From: Cercis canadensis
Lineage: Eukaryota; Streptophyta; Magnoliopsida; Fabales; Fabaceae
DNA length: 64,000 nt
Assembly: GCA_003255065.1 (NCBI GenBank)
Contig: QAOA01005690.1
Span: 240,477-304,476, forward strand
Direction: 5' to 3'
Shown here: positions 43,961 to 56,487 of the stretch, piece by piece
Numbering within the stretch: the stretch's first letter is position 1
How the letters are laid out: the number at the start of each line of letters is the position of its first letter
Notes under the pieces: model-generated
The model's database searches: none
What the model was told of the DNA's origin: nothing
What the model saw: only the letters and a program-made list of their open reading frames with translations
Program-made: the position numbers and the translations under genes

Positions 43961-46158
43961 CTTTAACTTGGTATTTATCCTTTTCTTTTTCAAAACTACA
44001 CTAACCTTGTAAATAGTTTCTGACCTATATTAGTTAGGAAATTAGTTTTTAAAATAGCATTATTGAGGTAAAGACTCCTAAGCACTAAGCACCCATTCTC
44101 TTCGAAGCCATACAAATATCTATTATACTACTTTGTATGTTAGTTTATGATTTTTGCTTTGGAGGGTAAAACATAGACTCTATTCATGTTTATGTTATTA
44201 AAAAAAGAAAAAAGGGCCTCCGGGCCTTAAAAAGCTGTAACCAAAGTAAGGAATAATTGCTTTTTTCATTGGTCATTGAGCTATCATAGGGCCATTGTCA
44301 TTGTGTTCTTGGTGGGTCACGCAAAAACAAAAGAGGATTTTAGGAGTTACAACTAATTCACCAATTTCTTTTCATTTTATAAGTTAAATCTTCCAAACAA
44401 AGGAGAAAAAAGTTTTACTCCTCTCATCTCCTTTCTTTTTCCTCCAAAAGTAATTCCCAAACAAACACTTGGAGTTTAATTTTTCCTTTTTTCTTTATTA
44501 GATTAATCCACCAAGATGTACAAGATAAAGATCCTAAAACAAATTTTGATTTATTTTCTTTTACTTAGTGCAAAAATAACATTCTACCTTCTAAATATTT
44601 GTCTTCCAAAAAAATACCGCGTTCTATGTAAAAAATATAAGGAGGTTTCTTAGATATTTTTCATATTTATGTAGTATGTCATATTACATAAGATTAGCTA
44701 ATATAAAAATGACACGTGTACAAATTAACTATTTTTAAATTTATTTAAAAAAATAAAATAAATTATATTTATATTTAATAAAATATAAAAATTATGTATA
44801 CTTATCATCTCAGTATAGTATGACATACTTATATAATATAATAAAATCCCCGAAAACATAAACATAGAGCGAAGAGTTAAAAAATGAGAGGAGATTCAAT
44901 ACACCCAACTCCAACAATGTGGTCACAATGACATTTTGCCACGTATTCTGACAAGTGATATCCCTACCACTCATTGGCCCCCACATTATTCAATTCTTTT
45001 GCTCTTTTTTTGGTCATTGACTGCTTTCCAGCAAAAGAGTTATACACTTGGATTTTGTCAATGTTCAAGTATATATTTTCACGAGTTTTTGAACCGCAAG
45101 CTGAAATCTATCAGCCGAAACATAAAACTAAATGTAGCACCAACACCTGTGATGCTGACTAATAGCACCATGGACATAGGTAGTGTTTATTATATACATT
45201 AATGAAATTGTGTATTGGTGTAATAGAATTTATGATCCTTAAATTAGGAAAATACAGAAGATTAATGTCTGTAAGTTATCATATTTAAACATCCTTTACA
45301 CGATACATAACTCTTTAAATTGTATATTACAACCTACTCGCATGGATATAGGCATATAGCTAAGAAAATCCTCTGCTTATTGGAGATTAAATCAAGGTGA
45401 AGGAAATATGAGAGAGGACCAAGATCCTTAAGAGGTAAATACAGTCAAAATTACCAATAAGGTGTTAGCTCAATAGAAGTAAGTTGAGTCCTAAGGCGTT
45501 CTATATCAAAGATCTTGAATTCGAATCATTGAAGTTACACTTGTTAGGATTGATTTATCGATTACTACTCACATCTCAAACATGAATTAATCACATATCT
45601 AAAGGGTGTGAGAATATTCTAAGTGTAAACTAAAAGTACAGTCAAAATAAAAAATATAAAAGATTAACAGTACTATTAAATTCATTTTTTATTATAATAT
45701 AAACAATTTTTTTGTTATAAATAAGAAGAGCTATTTGTTTTTTCAGTTGTGGATTTATAAATATTATATTATAATAATTATCGAGATATAATAATAGGTG
45801 GTTCTTAAATTAATAATTATATATTAGGTGTTATTTATTATTTGATGAGAGCATTTGTAAAGAATAATAATATTTAATAATCTCAATTATATTTACTTTT
45901 TATGGAATAATCTTAATTTTTTGAAGGCTAGGATTNGGATTTTTTTTGAGGTTTCTAGTATACTTTTTGTACTGAGGGCATGACATACCACATGTTGAAA
46001 ACCAATAAGACATTCAAATGTGTAGTTGACAAAAAATGGCCTATGGTTTCTCGGTGAGCAAAAACAAACTGTGAATTTATATTATTAACCAGTAAAAAGA
46101 TTAAAATCACAAAGATAGCATTGATTATGGTAATTGAGATGAATTGATGATAACTTAT
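43961..46158. repeat. Spacer; cassette homology resumes at 44,513
   Basis: 43,961-44,510 shows nothing recognisable beyond a stretch related to 31,290-31,400. From about 44,513 it matches 3,166 onward (without the 3,197 element), with the conserved block at 44,885-45,130, then spacer matching 4,640-5,200 and 5,716-5,830. An N at 45,936 has similar bases on both sides. No gene. Confidence 0.6.
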
Positions 46159-46221
46159 CTGAGCAACGCAGCCACCAAGACCCATGCCTTCAGAAATTTG
46201 ATGAAATGCCAAAGCAGCAAC
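46159..46221 (-). pseudogene. ZIP transporter exon with mutated splice donor
   Basis: A 63-nt exon encodes VAALAFHQISEGMGLGGCVAQ, the metal-binding membrane helix of ZIP transporters with its His and Glu (HQxxEG). It is preceded by a good acceptor (TGCACTAG), but the donor reads ATAAGT, where the paralogous site near 5,835 reads GTAAGT. The exon is intact and the splice site is lost. Confidence 0.75.
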
Positions 46222-47051
46222 CTAGTGCAATACCAACCTCAGTTTCAATTTTGTCAACGACAAAATTTAAGTAAAGTTTTATAGGTGTTGATGATGTTGT
46301 TCTCTTATTAAAATATTAATATTTTTTAACAACTTAATAATTACATAATCTCTTTATTAATATTTTTTAAAATTTTATATTGATTCACTCTTAATTTTTC
46401 TATCACTCACTCATCTCACCTCACTTTTTCTCTCACCTACCCATTATGGCGGCATCCTTCTTTACTTTGCAACAATCTTGCCTTTGTTGATTCAAAAAAA
46501 TCAAATCAAAATTTTTGTTTATTGCTTCAAGTTGACAAAACTTTGTTTTCGTTGGATTACTCTGTCATAACTCAAAGTCTAGCAGTCGAGGGACCTTGCT
46601 TTTGTTTTATACCAATCTTGGGGAAGATTGTTTACTAGTCTCCTTGCTTTTGTTTTATACCAATCTTGGGGAAGATTGTTTACTAGTCTCCCCAGTAGAA
46701 TAACACATTTACAAAGAATTAAGGGGTTAGCTGTGTTCTCATTGCAATGACTATGACAGGGATTGAAGAGGTAAGGGAAACACACATTTGACTTTCGGAG
46801 TCATAAAATCAATTTATTCTATTTTTTTTTTTTCTANGGGTAATAAAAAAATTAAGAGTATGTCAATATAAAATTTTAAAAAATATTAATAAAAAGATGA
46901 TGTAATTAATAAATTATTAAAAAAATATAAACATAATATTTTAATAAGAAAACAGTATTATCAACACTTACAAAAGTTTATGTAAGTTTTGTTTTTTTTT
47001 TTGTCAATTCCTCAACTCATTTCAGTTTCCCACCATCCCCCGAGTCACAAC
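46222..47051. other. AT-rich sequence between ZIP exons; N at 46,837
   Basis: Absent from the other cassette copy, where the ZIP pieces are nearly adjacent. It includes a tandem duplication of about 52 bp (around 46,590-46,690, with ACCAATCTTGGGGAAG twice). There are no genes. Confidence 0.5.
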
Positions 47052-47267
47052 TCATTCCCTTGACTCGCCCGATTCCTTCTTCCCGCCACCATGACTCTCC
47101 TCCCGCATCCCCACCGGCGCGTAGTGAGCGTGCTCTACGTGGGAACTGGAGGCGATGTCGACCACCAGAGCCAGCAGAGGTCCGATTAGAGTCAAGAGAC
47201 CGGCAAAGGGGAAGTCCTTCCATGGGTGCTTGGACGCCACTGCAATCGGAGAGTGCGGTGTAGGCAC
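47052..47267 (-). pseudogene. ZIP transporter fragment, copy 2
   Basis: The minus-strand frame contains [18 protein letters not shown] and [20 protein letters not shown], matching a loop and transmembrane segment of ZIP6/ZIP11-type transporters. The start of the gene is degraded: sequence beyond 47,267 no longer keeps the frame found in copy 1. With 46,159-46,221 it forms two exons of the same relic. Confidence 0.7.
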
Positions 47268-47707
47268 TCGGGAGAACGTGGACGAGGGATGTGGAGAGAA
47301 TGACGCCGGCGGCTTTTATGTAATTTCAATTAAACTTGGGGGATACAATTATGAACTCCACTTATTCCTGCCTGTCAATTGGATCCAATGGCTAATTTGT
47401 GCCTATTGGAATTTGCAATTTACGGTGGTACCCTAGATCCTTTTTTTATTTTTATTTTTACTGTTCGTTTAAAAAGAATATCACTTTAAACCTAACGGCG
47501 GATAACGAGCCATCCCTCTCTGTGAGAGGCTCTTTTTTTTTAAAAAACAAAATTACAAATACAGGTGGCGATATCCTATAGGAGGACAATCTAACAATTA
47601 CGTGTATTATGACTTTAGATTTTTTTATTGTTTCTTTGAAAAGAATATCACTTTAGGTGAGAAACCAAAAAGAAGATAACGAGCCAAGGTTCTGCACAAG
47701 GCCGACA

Positions 47708-47789
47708 ATGGCGAAAGAAAAAAATGCTGAGCTTAGCCCTAATCGATTAGCAAGAGCTACACCAGATTCGCTGTCATCGGTGGTTCCAG
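47708..47789 (+). CDS. Possible first coding exon of F-box gene copy 2
   Basis: The ATG at 47,708 opens 27 codons (MAKEKNAELSPNRLARA onward) ending CCAG before a GTAT donor. Spliced to the CTGCAG acceptor before 48,429, the phase matches and the reading frame runs directly into the F-box ORF, giving 489 residues instead of 459. The intron holds the N at 48,250. A copy at 6,396 is frameshifted. In-frame joining supports a true exon, but the F-box ORF has its own good ATG. Confidence 0.5.
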
Positions 47790-47928
47790 GTATATTTTTT
47801 CCGACCATCTGAGTACAAGACTACATCCTTAGTATGAAATCAAAACTAATGATTTTCATGGGCTTTAGGTCATATGCTCTGTTCTGAACTGAGCATAAAA
47901 TTTAATCTCTAGTATGAAATGAAAGCTA

Positions 47929-48570
47929 ATAATTTTTATGGGCTTTAACTCAGATGTTGATTTTCCTATTGCAAAATTGATTATTGATTTCAAAGATTAT
48001 ATCTGTATATATATTTCTTTATTCCAATTGCGACTTCTGTCAAGTATTTTCAATTTGAAAGTCCTTTCTTTTAAATGAATCGTGATCCTTTTCTGCAGCA
48101 ATATCTATGGAAACGTTTTTTTCAGCTATCGTCCAACTCCTCGGCCTCAGTAGAAACAAGCAGAAGCAGCTAATACAACGAAAGGAAGAACGAGGAGAAC
48201 AAAGAAGCAATTGGCAATATGCTCAACATGACGTGCTTCAATTAATTCTNGAAAGCTAATAATTTTTATGGGCTTTAACTCAGATGTTGATTTTCCTATT
48301 GCAAAATTGATTATTGATTTCAAAGATTATATATGTATATATATTTCTTTATTCCAATTGCGAATTCTGTCAAGTATTTTCAATTTGAAAGTCCTTTCTT
48401 TTAAAGGAATCGTGATCCTTTTCTGCAGCAATATCTATGGAAATGTTTTTTTCAGCTATCGTCCAACTCCTCGGCCTGAGTAGAAACAAGCAGAAGCAGC
48501 TAATACAACGAAAGGAAGAACGAGGAGAACAAAGAAGCAATTGGCAATATGCTCAACATGACGTGTTTCA
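47929..48570. repeat. Direct duplication around N at 48,250 (probable assembly artefact)
   Basis: About 320 bases before the N (intron plus the start of the F-box ORF, truncated) recur immediately after it with few differences. The left copy ends exactly at the N. It looks like two contig ends of one locus, so the apparent second F-box start at 48,109 is not a separate gene. Confidence 0.75.
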
Positions 48571-49816
48571 ATTAATTCTAGAAAAGCTTTCCATGGCCGA
48601 TTACATCCGAGTTGCTTCAGTATGCCCTCACTGGCGAACTTGTGTTACTAATGCAATTGCCAGCAATAGCTACCTGTCCGGACTGCCGGTGCTTATGCTA
48701 TTTTCACACACAATCCGCCATGATTTGGATCCTGGCTTCCTCAGCCTGAAAGGCAGAACAGTATACTACCCCAAGAGACCTCTGTACGGATGGGATGAGT
48801 GTTGTGTTGGTTCGGTTGATGGCTGGTTGATCATGGCTGATGTCAATCTTTTGAGTCTCAATGCTCAGGCTGAGAGCGCCTTTACTGATTCCGATTCTTC
48901 ACCATTCTTCTTTTGGAATCCAGTTTCAGATGCTAGAGTCATGCTACCATCACAGTTGCCCATTCCTTCTAGCTTGCGTGGCAGTAAATACTTGTTTTTG
49001 GTGGTGAAGGCATCCTCAGGACCCAATTGCCCAGATTGTATTGTGGCAGGTCAATTTATTGATTATGGCCACCTTGCATATTGCAGGCTTGCTGACAAGT
49101 CCTGGACTGTCATTGAAGCTAAGAAGGATATGAAGATAAAGTTTTACGATTTGCAAATCCTTGATGGCAAGTTATATGTTCTCACTGTAAGAGGTGAAAA
49201 ATGGCATGTAGAATTGGATTCCATATTGGTTTATGACCTCCAAGGTCACAGTCCACCAACTGCCAAATTGTTAATTAGGCTTCAACATCAACTGTATTAT
49301 TCCCCTCATGAAAACTTCTGGTGGGAACAGAACGGGTCTTTTCATATGAATAATTCTGTTAGCTATTTTTTGGCAAGAGATCCTACCTCTGGAGATTTAT
49401 TATTGGTTTTTAAGGTTGCTGATGTTGTTTATCATTCTCAGTCTTTGCTAGAAGACCACATGAACAAGAAGTTTGTTAGCCAGCCTAAAGAAAAAGAGTT
49501 CATTATTTATAAGCTGGACATGAGCAGGGATGATGCTCGACTTGTAAAGGTTAATAATTTGGGAGATCGTATATTGTTTGCCACCTTTAGAGACAGCATG
49601 GTAATTCCAATCTCTTCCCTTAGTGGCCCCAAAGATTTGGTTAGAGGGAACTGCATCTACTTTGCTCACGCCTATCCATGCTTAGGACGACTATATAGGG
49701 GGTTTCAGGTTGTTCTTATGTTCTGTTTGACTGAGAAGAAAATCAAATATATTCCTTTATGTAATTCAGCAATTGGCATCTGGCCTTCCTGTGTGTGGTT
49801 CACGCCAACCTTTTAG
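48437..49816 (+). CDS. F-box protein with DUF295 (KIB1-4-type) domain, copy 2
   Basis: The protein has 459 residues and is nearly identical to the one at 6,794. It lacks one residue near position 14 and one Asn near residue 344, with scattered substitutions such as YIPLC for YFPFC near the end. The F-box (HDVFQLILEKLSMADYIRVA) lies at about 36-76 and DUF295 follows. The role would be substrate selection in an SCF ubiquitin ligase. The open frame and mostly conservative changes suggest both copies are, or recently were, functional. A possible upstream exon adds 30 residues. The 3' flank keeps the LRR-like snippet seen behind copy 1 and then jumps, at 49,936/49,937, over what was the TNL region. 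Confidence 0.88.
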   Translation: MEMFFSAIVQLLGLSRNKQKQLIQRKEERGEQRSNWQYAQHDVFQLILEKLSMADYIRVASVCPHWRTCVTNAIASNSYLSGLPVLMLFSHTIRHDLDPGFLSLKGRTVYYPKRPLYGWDECCVGSVDGWLIMADVNLLSLNAQAESAFTDSDSSPFFFWNPVSDARVMLPSQLPIPSSLRGSKYLFLVVKASSGPNCPDCIVAGQFIDYGHLAYCRLADKSWTVIEAKKDMKIKFYDLQILDGKLYVLTVRGEKWHVELDSILVYDLQGHSPPTAKLLIRLQHQLYYSPHENFWWEQNGSFHMNNSVSYFLARDPTSGDLLLVFKVADVVYHSQSLLEDHMNKKFVSQPKEKEFIIYKLDMSRDDARLVKVNNLGDRILFATFRDSMVIPISSLSGPKDLVRGNCIYFAHAYPCLGRLYRGFQVVLMFCLTEKKIKYIPLCNSAIGIWPSCVWFTPTF

Positions 49817-51412
49817 TAATTTTGACAGGTAAATTTTGAAAGGATAAATCATAGAGGCTGCACATGTTTCCTCATCTATTTTCAACTTGAAATTTTCACT
49901 ACACTTGATCTTGAGCAGTTTGGCCCAGGAAGTAGAGAGACGAAACGCAGATTTATGACCTGCAAGCTATGGTTGCTTGATTGGGTGATTGGCATTTTCA
50001 TCAGTTTTCCTATATTGTTTGAAGTAGCATAATGTACTCAAGATCAGTGTCATTTGCAGATTTATTTTTCACACCATACTAACACTTTCTCTTGCATATA
50101 TTATTCTATCAATAAATATCACTGTCATCTACAATTTCATTTCATAATAAAATTCCTTGTATCTATCAAATCTCTGAGTGAAGCACAACATATAGTAGTT
50201 GGTGCACCATTATGTATACTTTTCAGCAAAAAAGAATAATTCACATTTTAATATTATCAGCAGCTGGAATCATGCATCAAAGTTGATTCTGGATGAAATA
50301 TTGTGAAACGAATTATTTCTTAATACCAATCAAAAATGCACTTTAAGAAGGGTTGCCAAAGCACACTTTCCAGTCTGTTAGCTGATAAAAGTTTCTCACA
50401 ATGAGATGTATTTTCAGTGAATTGCAAAATATTAAGATAACCAAATAAGCAGTATACTGGTTTAGAAGAAACAAAATAATGTATAGAAAAACATTTAAAC
50501 GGGCTTTATAAAACGCAAATTGTACCAATTATATCGACATGTCATAGTGATCATGTATTATTCCAAATTTTAGAAAAAAAAAAAAAAAAAAAGTAGTAAG
50601 AAAGAAGAGTTCCTTATTCGTATACCTCTAGGCAAGCACCCTCTTTGTTGTCCAAAGTATGGGAGGAGAGTGGCATATAGCTCTATCCTTCAAAGTTAAC
50701 CAAATAAATGAATGTGTGAATCCTTCCAAGTTTATGAAATGAATGGAAGTGGGGAATTTCTAACTTACATGTACTATAAAAGGAGAATCTGTCTGTGCAA
50801 TGGATATCATCAGTCTAAGCAGCCGCAGAATTAAAATGTTCACTTCACTAATATTCAGTCATTATATTTCAGATTCTTCAATAGCTGCAAGTGAATCTCT
50901 CCATTTCAAATGTTTCTTAAAATTCCAAATGCAAGTAGAAGTACTGAGTGATGCTAGAAAATTAGTTCTCCAATCTCCATGTGTGACAAACTACATAAGT
51001 CAAAATATGCCATTCATCAAACAAAATAATTCCTAATAGTTAGTAATATATTGATTACAAAAGTTAAAATCTCAAATAAATGCCTTCATATTTTCCTCTC
51101 AATGTTAAACTACATAACCATTCTTCAGAATATTCTACCAAACTTATGCAAAATATCTCGAGGCTGGAGAGTTATAAAATAGCTTGTAACCCATTCTTCT
51201 TCAACCTACAAAAGTTAATAAAGAAAAAGACAAAGTCAAAGTTTGTATTGGATACATATGTGTTTCCGAAAAGTAAAATAATTGGGATGCTTTGACAAGT
51301 TAAATAAATTAATTTTCGGTCTTCATGTATGTTCTGAGATTGATTTGCTGCTGTTGGCAATTTAGAAAACTTATTATGCATAACTTGTCTCTGAGTATGG
51401 TGGTTTTGACCC
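49817..51412 (+). repeat. Duplicated spacer downstream of F-box copy 2
   Basis: 49,817-49,936 matches 8,180-8,310, including the LRR-like piece. 49,937-51,412 matches 13,000-14,420. A TATA-like ACTATAAAAGG at about 50,771 precedes a 78-codon frame starting at 50,800; the frame is not kept in the other copy, so no gene is called. Confidence 0.65.
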
Positions 51413-53999
51413 TGTTCTGTGATTAGGCACTTAGATGATGCATGCTTTACAGTGTGAAAGTGTTACAAAATTGGTACTGGAAATGCTGAAGTGTTCATAA
51501 GCCTATATTGAGCAGCAAGCTGCTTTAGTTTGTTCCTCAACCTAAATTGAAAATCAAGACAATCTTTTTCTTGTACAGAGATCTTTTCTTTTTCTTTGTA
51601 TAATGCAGCAAAAAGTAACTAATGAATGATGAATCCAGCACAGAAGGGAGAACGGATGAATTAAGTGCAAACCAAAGGTCTACCATCATTACTATTGATT
51701 AAACACTTTCTAGCTTAAAATATATTAATATACAAACTTTAATGTTGTATGCCTCATGATTATAAGAGAAGTACACCCTTAAGATTTTGTCCAAGTATTG
51801 ATCAAATTTTCCATTTGAGAATATCCATTTGAAGTGTAACCAGATCAATGATGCAGGGTAAAACCTGAAAGAACAAGTCAAAGAAATAGACAATGTGATA
51901 ACTTCTAAACTATACAGGATTATTGATAGATGAAAATTCATCTATATAAGTGAGGCCAAGAGATTACATGAAGTATAACAAGCGAGTGTATCAGAATTTG
52001 CCAAAGCGGTACCTATCATGACAACTTGGTAGGTAAATACGACATCCATAGCATCTGGGTCACCAAATATCTCGAACCAAACCCAACCCACGAGTCAGAC
52101 ACAAAGAAAGAAGGAGACAAGAGCACCCATTAATATTGTTATATGTATTCAGAAAATTATATTTTAGGATTTCAATACATGAATTGAAAAGCTCACATTG
52201 GCCTCTGCAACTGGACAAAATCAGCAACTCAAAGACAAGAGATAAAGATTGCACGAATTAGATGAATCATTCAATCCTGCAAACTATGTAACTTCTTCAG
52301 CAAGGTGACCAACTACAATGGACTTGCATTTGCAAAGAATAAGCAGATTGTTTTACTAACACATATTCAACACTATCATTGGGTAAACTAAGTGTGAAAA
52401 ACATTACAGTTATTTGGTATCAATGGAGAGATCAATAACATGTTGAACCTTGACAAAGGTTTAAGATTATATGGAAGTACCTCTGTGAATGTGATGCATA
52501 AGAGAGTGAGATTTTCACAAGTGTAAATATTTCTTATACAGAAAAAAAATTATAAAAAAAAGTATCTAAAGTAGAGCTCTGCTGATGTAGTTAAAGGAAA
52601 ACAGAAAGAAAGAAAGCCTTATATCCAAAGTTCTCAAACTCCCCTTAGCAGAGTACAAAAAAGAGATAATGCTACTGTTGAGGCAACCTCTTGGCGCTGC
52701 CCTGTAAGGCTCCAACAAATATCAAATCCTACACAATCTCTTCCCCAAATCTTTGAAGATACTCTATTGCCAGTACAAGTTTAGGACCATTTCATAACCC
52801 AAATATACTATTATGTCTTTTACTTCAAAAGTTACTAATTGTCTACTCCATTCAGATAAATTTCCATCAATTCACTCGAACAAACAGTGCTAAAGGGGAA
52901 TAGCACCTGAGGTTTTTCACCTTTAACTACCAGGACTTGATACATAACTCAATAGACCCAGAGAGTTCCACCCAATTACACAGGCTATCAATAAGTTGAA
53001 ACTTAAAAAAAAATAAAAAATAAAAAACACCTTTTCCACTTCATTTCTCAACTTCACATTAGACCAGGAAGTGCAGTAGCTCAACTAAAGTATAGATTGT
53101 AGAGCTTTCTAGCAGCAGGTACTTCAAATTTCTCAAAGTCTTTTACTTGAAAATTCATTCAATGATATAAAATAAGCAAAAACATTCTTGATCTTGCATA
53201 TTTGACTATAGATTCACATACTTGTATAGATGTGCTCAAGAGAAGCAAGCAACTCCAAAAGGGAATATATAACAGTTGGACTATTTCAACCATCATTGAC
53301 AGACATTTTAAGTGGAAATATAAGGAACAACAAGGCATTGCTGTGATAAAGTTATACTAGTTCTGTTCAATCACATAATACCATCCTCGGATTTTGAAAG
53401 TACAACTCGGATGCCTCTGACGCCAAAATGCTCGAAAAAACGACCTCCAATTCTTGTGGACAAATTCTGTCAGAAAATCAACTCTTGCACACTGCAACTC
53501 CTCGCCTACAAAGTTGAACAGTGAGAAAAGAGGAAAAAAAATCCCATACCTTCTTCTCAAACAATTAGAGCAGAGAGGGCTGGGTTCCGAAGCTCTGAAT
53601 CGTATGGAGTGAAAATAGTGGATTTCCTTCTTCCACCGGCAAAGGAAAGGACTTAACGAGTGGTTGCTGGGACTGGGATTGAAGAAATTGCTGATAGAAG
53701 AAAAGAAGGAAAACTTCCATCACTTCGGTTTGTGCAGGAAATGGAAGGTTTTCAGCAAAAGATGGGAGAAAATTTGACCAAGGCAGAAAAATTGAAGCTT
53801 TTCTTGGGCTCGTTCAACTCGAGATTACAATTTAGCAGTAAAATTATATATTTATTATTTTTTTTAAAATTTAATTACTTAAATATTATAATTTTTAAAA
53901 AATTAAAAATTAAAAAACATAAATTTAGACAAGATGAAAACTACTAAGACGCGCCAGCAACCATGCAACTATCCCCATTGGACGAGCCACATGGCTGCT
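51413..53999. other. Single-copy region, possible 5' end of a minus-strand gene
   Basis: Sequence here has no duplicate in the window. On the minus strand near 53,640-53,370 a GAAG/GTATGG donor and a CTTTGTAG acceptor frame a short intron (about 53,553-53,509), as in a 5' UTR intron. Possible short exons follow at about 52,100-51,990 and 51,870-51,700. No protein family is recognised, and the start codon is unclear. Confidence 0.3.
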
Positions 54000-54180
54000 G
54001 GGAAGAGATCCAGTCATGTTAACTTGAGTCATGTTGTTTAGATCTAAGCTGTCTATTCCATTTAAGGTCATTTCAACCATTAAAACACATTAATATTTAA
54101 TGGTTGAAATGAGCTTTAATGGAATAGACGGCTCAGATCTGAGCAACATGACTCAAGTGACATGACCGGATCCAAATCCC
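54000..54180. mobile_element. Short foldback MITE, 181 bp, 9-bp TSD
   Basis: The arms of about 80 bp are inverted copies around an AT-rich loop (54,084-54,097), with shared motifs such as GTCATGTT, GACTCAAG and AATGGTTGAAATGA. The outer ends are GGGAAGAGATCC and, inverted, GGGATTTGGATCC. The flanking 9-bp repeat ATGGCTGCT lies at 53,991-53,999 and 54,181-54,189. The duplication length suggests a Mutator-like MITE. Confidence 0.75.
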
Positions 54181-54189
54181 ATGGCTGCT

Positions 54190-56478
54190 AGTGTTTGACT
54201 TATTAGCTTTCTAGAAATATGCAAACTTGAGAGAAAGTGACAAGGTGACATGCCAAATGCTTGGTCACGTGTCCCCACTATTTTCGCCCGTCCTCAGTGG
54301 CGTGTTGACACGTGGTAGGGGCCTATGCATGTCATTTTTTCTTTCTTTCCTCCCTATTTTGCTATCTTCTTCTTCTTCTGTTGGTGTTTCTTCCTCTTCA
54401 TCTCATCCATTTGCTCATCCTTCTTCTTCATCTTCTTGTTTTGTTTGCCTACAAAATGAACACGCCAACTACCATGTGGCATGTCTAGTGGGGACATGCC
54501 GCTTGGCAACTGGCGCGACCAATGATCCCCCACCTCTATGAAGTTATTTTTTTAAAAAATGATAATATTTAAGTAATTAAGTTAAAAAATGTGATAGATA
54601 TGTAATTTTATTTTCAAATTGTAATATACAGGTCAATGAACCATTTTCTTGTAGTGATTCTAATCTTTGTGTCCAATTTCAATTTTCTCCTTAAACTAAG
54701 AAAAAAATATAGGTATTTATTGAACTACACTTACCCACCTCTAATTGGGAGCTTTTGGTGGGATTTAAAAGTTGAATTTATTATTATTGTGAAAATCTTG
54801 AAAAATTAAGTTATATAGTGTGTAATAGAATACATAATTCTTTTTAAAATATAATAATGATACAATATAAAAATGTATACTAAATAAAAAGTTTAACTTT
54901 TGTTAAAAAAAAAAAAAAAAAGAATTTGGCATGTTATCTTGTGCTATGCATCTAGCTGTTGACTCTTCTAATTTTATTGCAAGATCGAGGAGCAATAGAT
55001 TTAATTGTTGAAATTCAGACAGTTAAGGATGAAGCTCTTGTTTCAATTGCATTGGATGGCACCAGCTAACACAACTGTAGATCAGGTTACAACAATGTAA
55101 TCCACACAACTGTAACCACAAATGTTGATTATATTTTAATGTAATATAGTGAATTTTACAATGCAAAGGGTGTGTTTGAAAATGGACTTATAAGAGAACT
55201 TGGCAAACTAGTAAATTACACACAGTAGTTTCTTTTCAAGGTTCTAATTGGTTGAATGATGCACGATGTGATGTAAGATGAAATGTTTAAACACTTTATG
55301 TTGAATTCCCATTACAATTTTTTAGGTAAACATTAAACTATCCCACTTGCTATCTCTCTTTTCATTAGAAAGTTTAGGACGATTCGAGCTCCTCCTGACT
55401 TTAGTATTATTGTTAAGATCTGAAAAAAAATAAATTAGTTAATATGAATTATATTTAGTTGATAGAATTAATTTAATTGCATAAAAAAATTATTTTTTAA
55501 TATATTCTTTACCACTCTTTTTATATTGTTATGTTTATTTATTTCACAAAAAATTAACTACTTTAGCACATGATAACTCAACTTNTTTATTTCACAAAAA
55601 ATTAACTACTTTAGCACATATATGATAACTCAACTTTTCAATATTTTTACTATGACACTAAAATTAAGGACTAAACCTCACCCAAACTCTCTCAATTAAA
55701 AGTGGACAGTGGGGGTAGTTTAACAGTTGCCTAATTTCTGCCACTGTTGCGAGGTTTTAAGTGTTATGAGATATTCTCTTAATTAAGTCATTATTATTCT
55801 CAAAAATAATTTTAAATTAAAGGCTCATTGGTTAACATAATTATAAGGTGATTGAAAATCAAAATGTATTCAAGTTTTAGATCATAATTTTCAAGCTGGA
55901 GTTATTATTTTGTTCTCTCTTAGTCTTACCTACTAGCATACCAATTCTTCAATTTTGTCAAGAGGTTTGTAAAAAGCGATTGCATAAAATTAAAAGGTAA
56001 TTAGAAGGACAAAGATAGAATTAATATAAAATAAAGTTTCAAGGAAAAAAATTAATAATAAAGAACAATGATGAGATTTCGATGCCACTTGTTGCTGAAA
56101 TACAACAACTGACACTACGGTACTTGACCAATGACAAGGTGTCGATTAAGTGATTGGTGAAAAAGGTTTTATGAAATTATGTATTTGCCCGGAAGTTGTT
56201 GTATTTACAACATGTGCAAAATTATAAATTTTAGAATCAGAATTGGAAATCTGCTATTCCCTCTAATGCATTCTTTTCCCCAACTCATACCAGCACCTCA
56301 ACCTTCGAACTTGAAATTGATGAGCACGAAGTAGTACCCATCAACAATTCTAATGATTCTTTTCTAGTTTTCTTACAGTTTCAGGACTCATTTTCAACAA
56401 TCTCTGTATGAATGAAATCAACGAAGCCTCTGTTCCGTTTTCAAAATCACATTGAGAACCAAATACTAGTTGCTAGCT
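54190..56478. repeat. Spacer; partial third copy of the TRZ1 downstream region
   Basis: 54,240-54,540 is a compositionally unusual block with CACGTG motifs and a serine-rich chance frame. 54,990-55,065 matches 22,967-23,045. From 55,066 it jumps to sequence matching 24,462 and onward to about 56,070, so the TRZ1 exons are deleted in this copy. An N at 55,585 has a roughly 40-base repeat on both sides. No gene. Confidence 0.55.
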
Positions 56479-56487
56479 GTTATAAAA

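Noticed and set aside
48109..48249. Second, separate F-box gene start
   Set aside because: It ends exactly at an N and duplicates the following 320 bases, so it is most likely an unmerged contig end.
54227..54541. 104-codon serine-rich + strand frame
   Set aside because: Driven by a TTCTTCTTC-type tract; no homologous copy and no recognisable domain.
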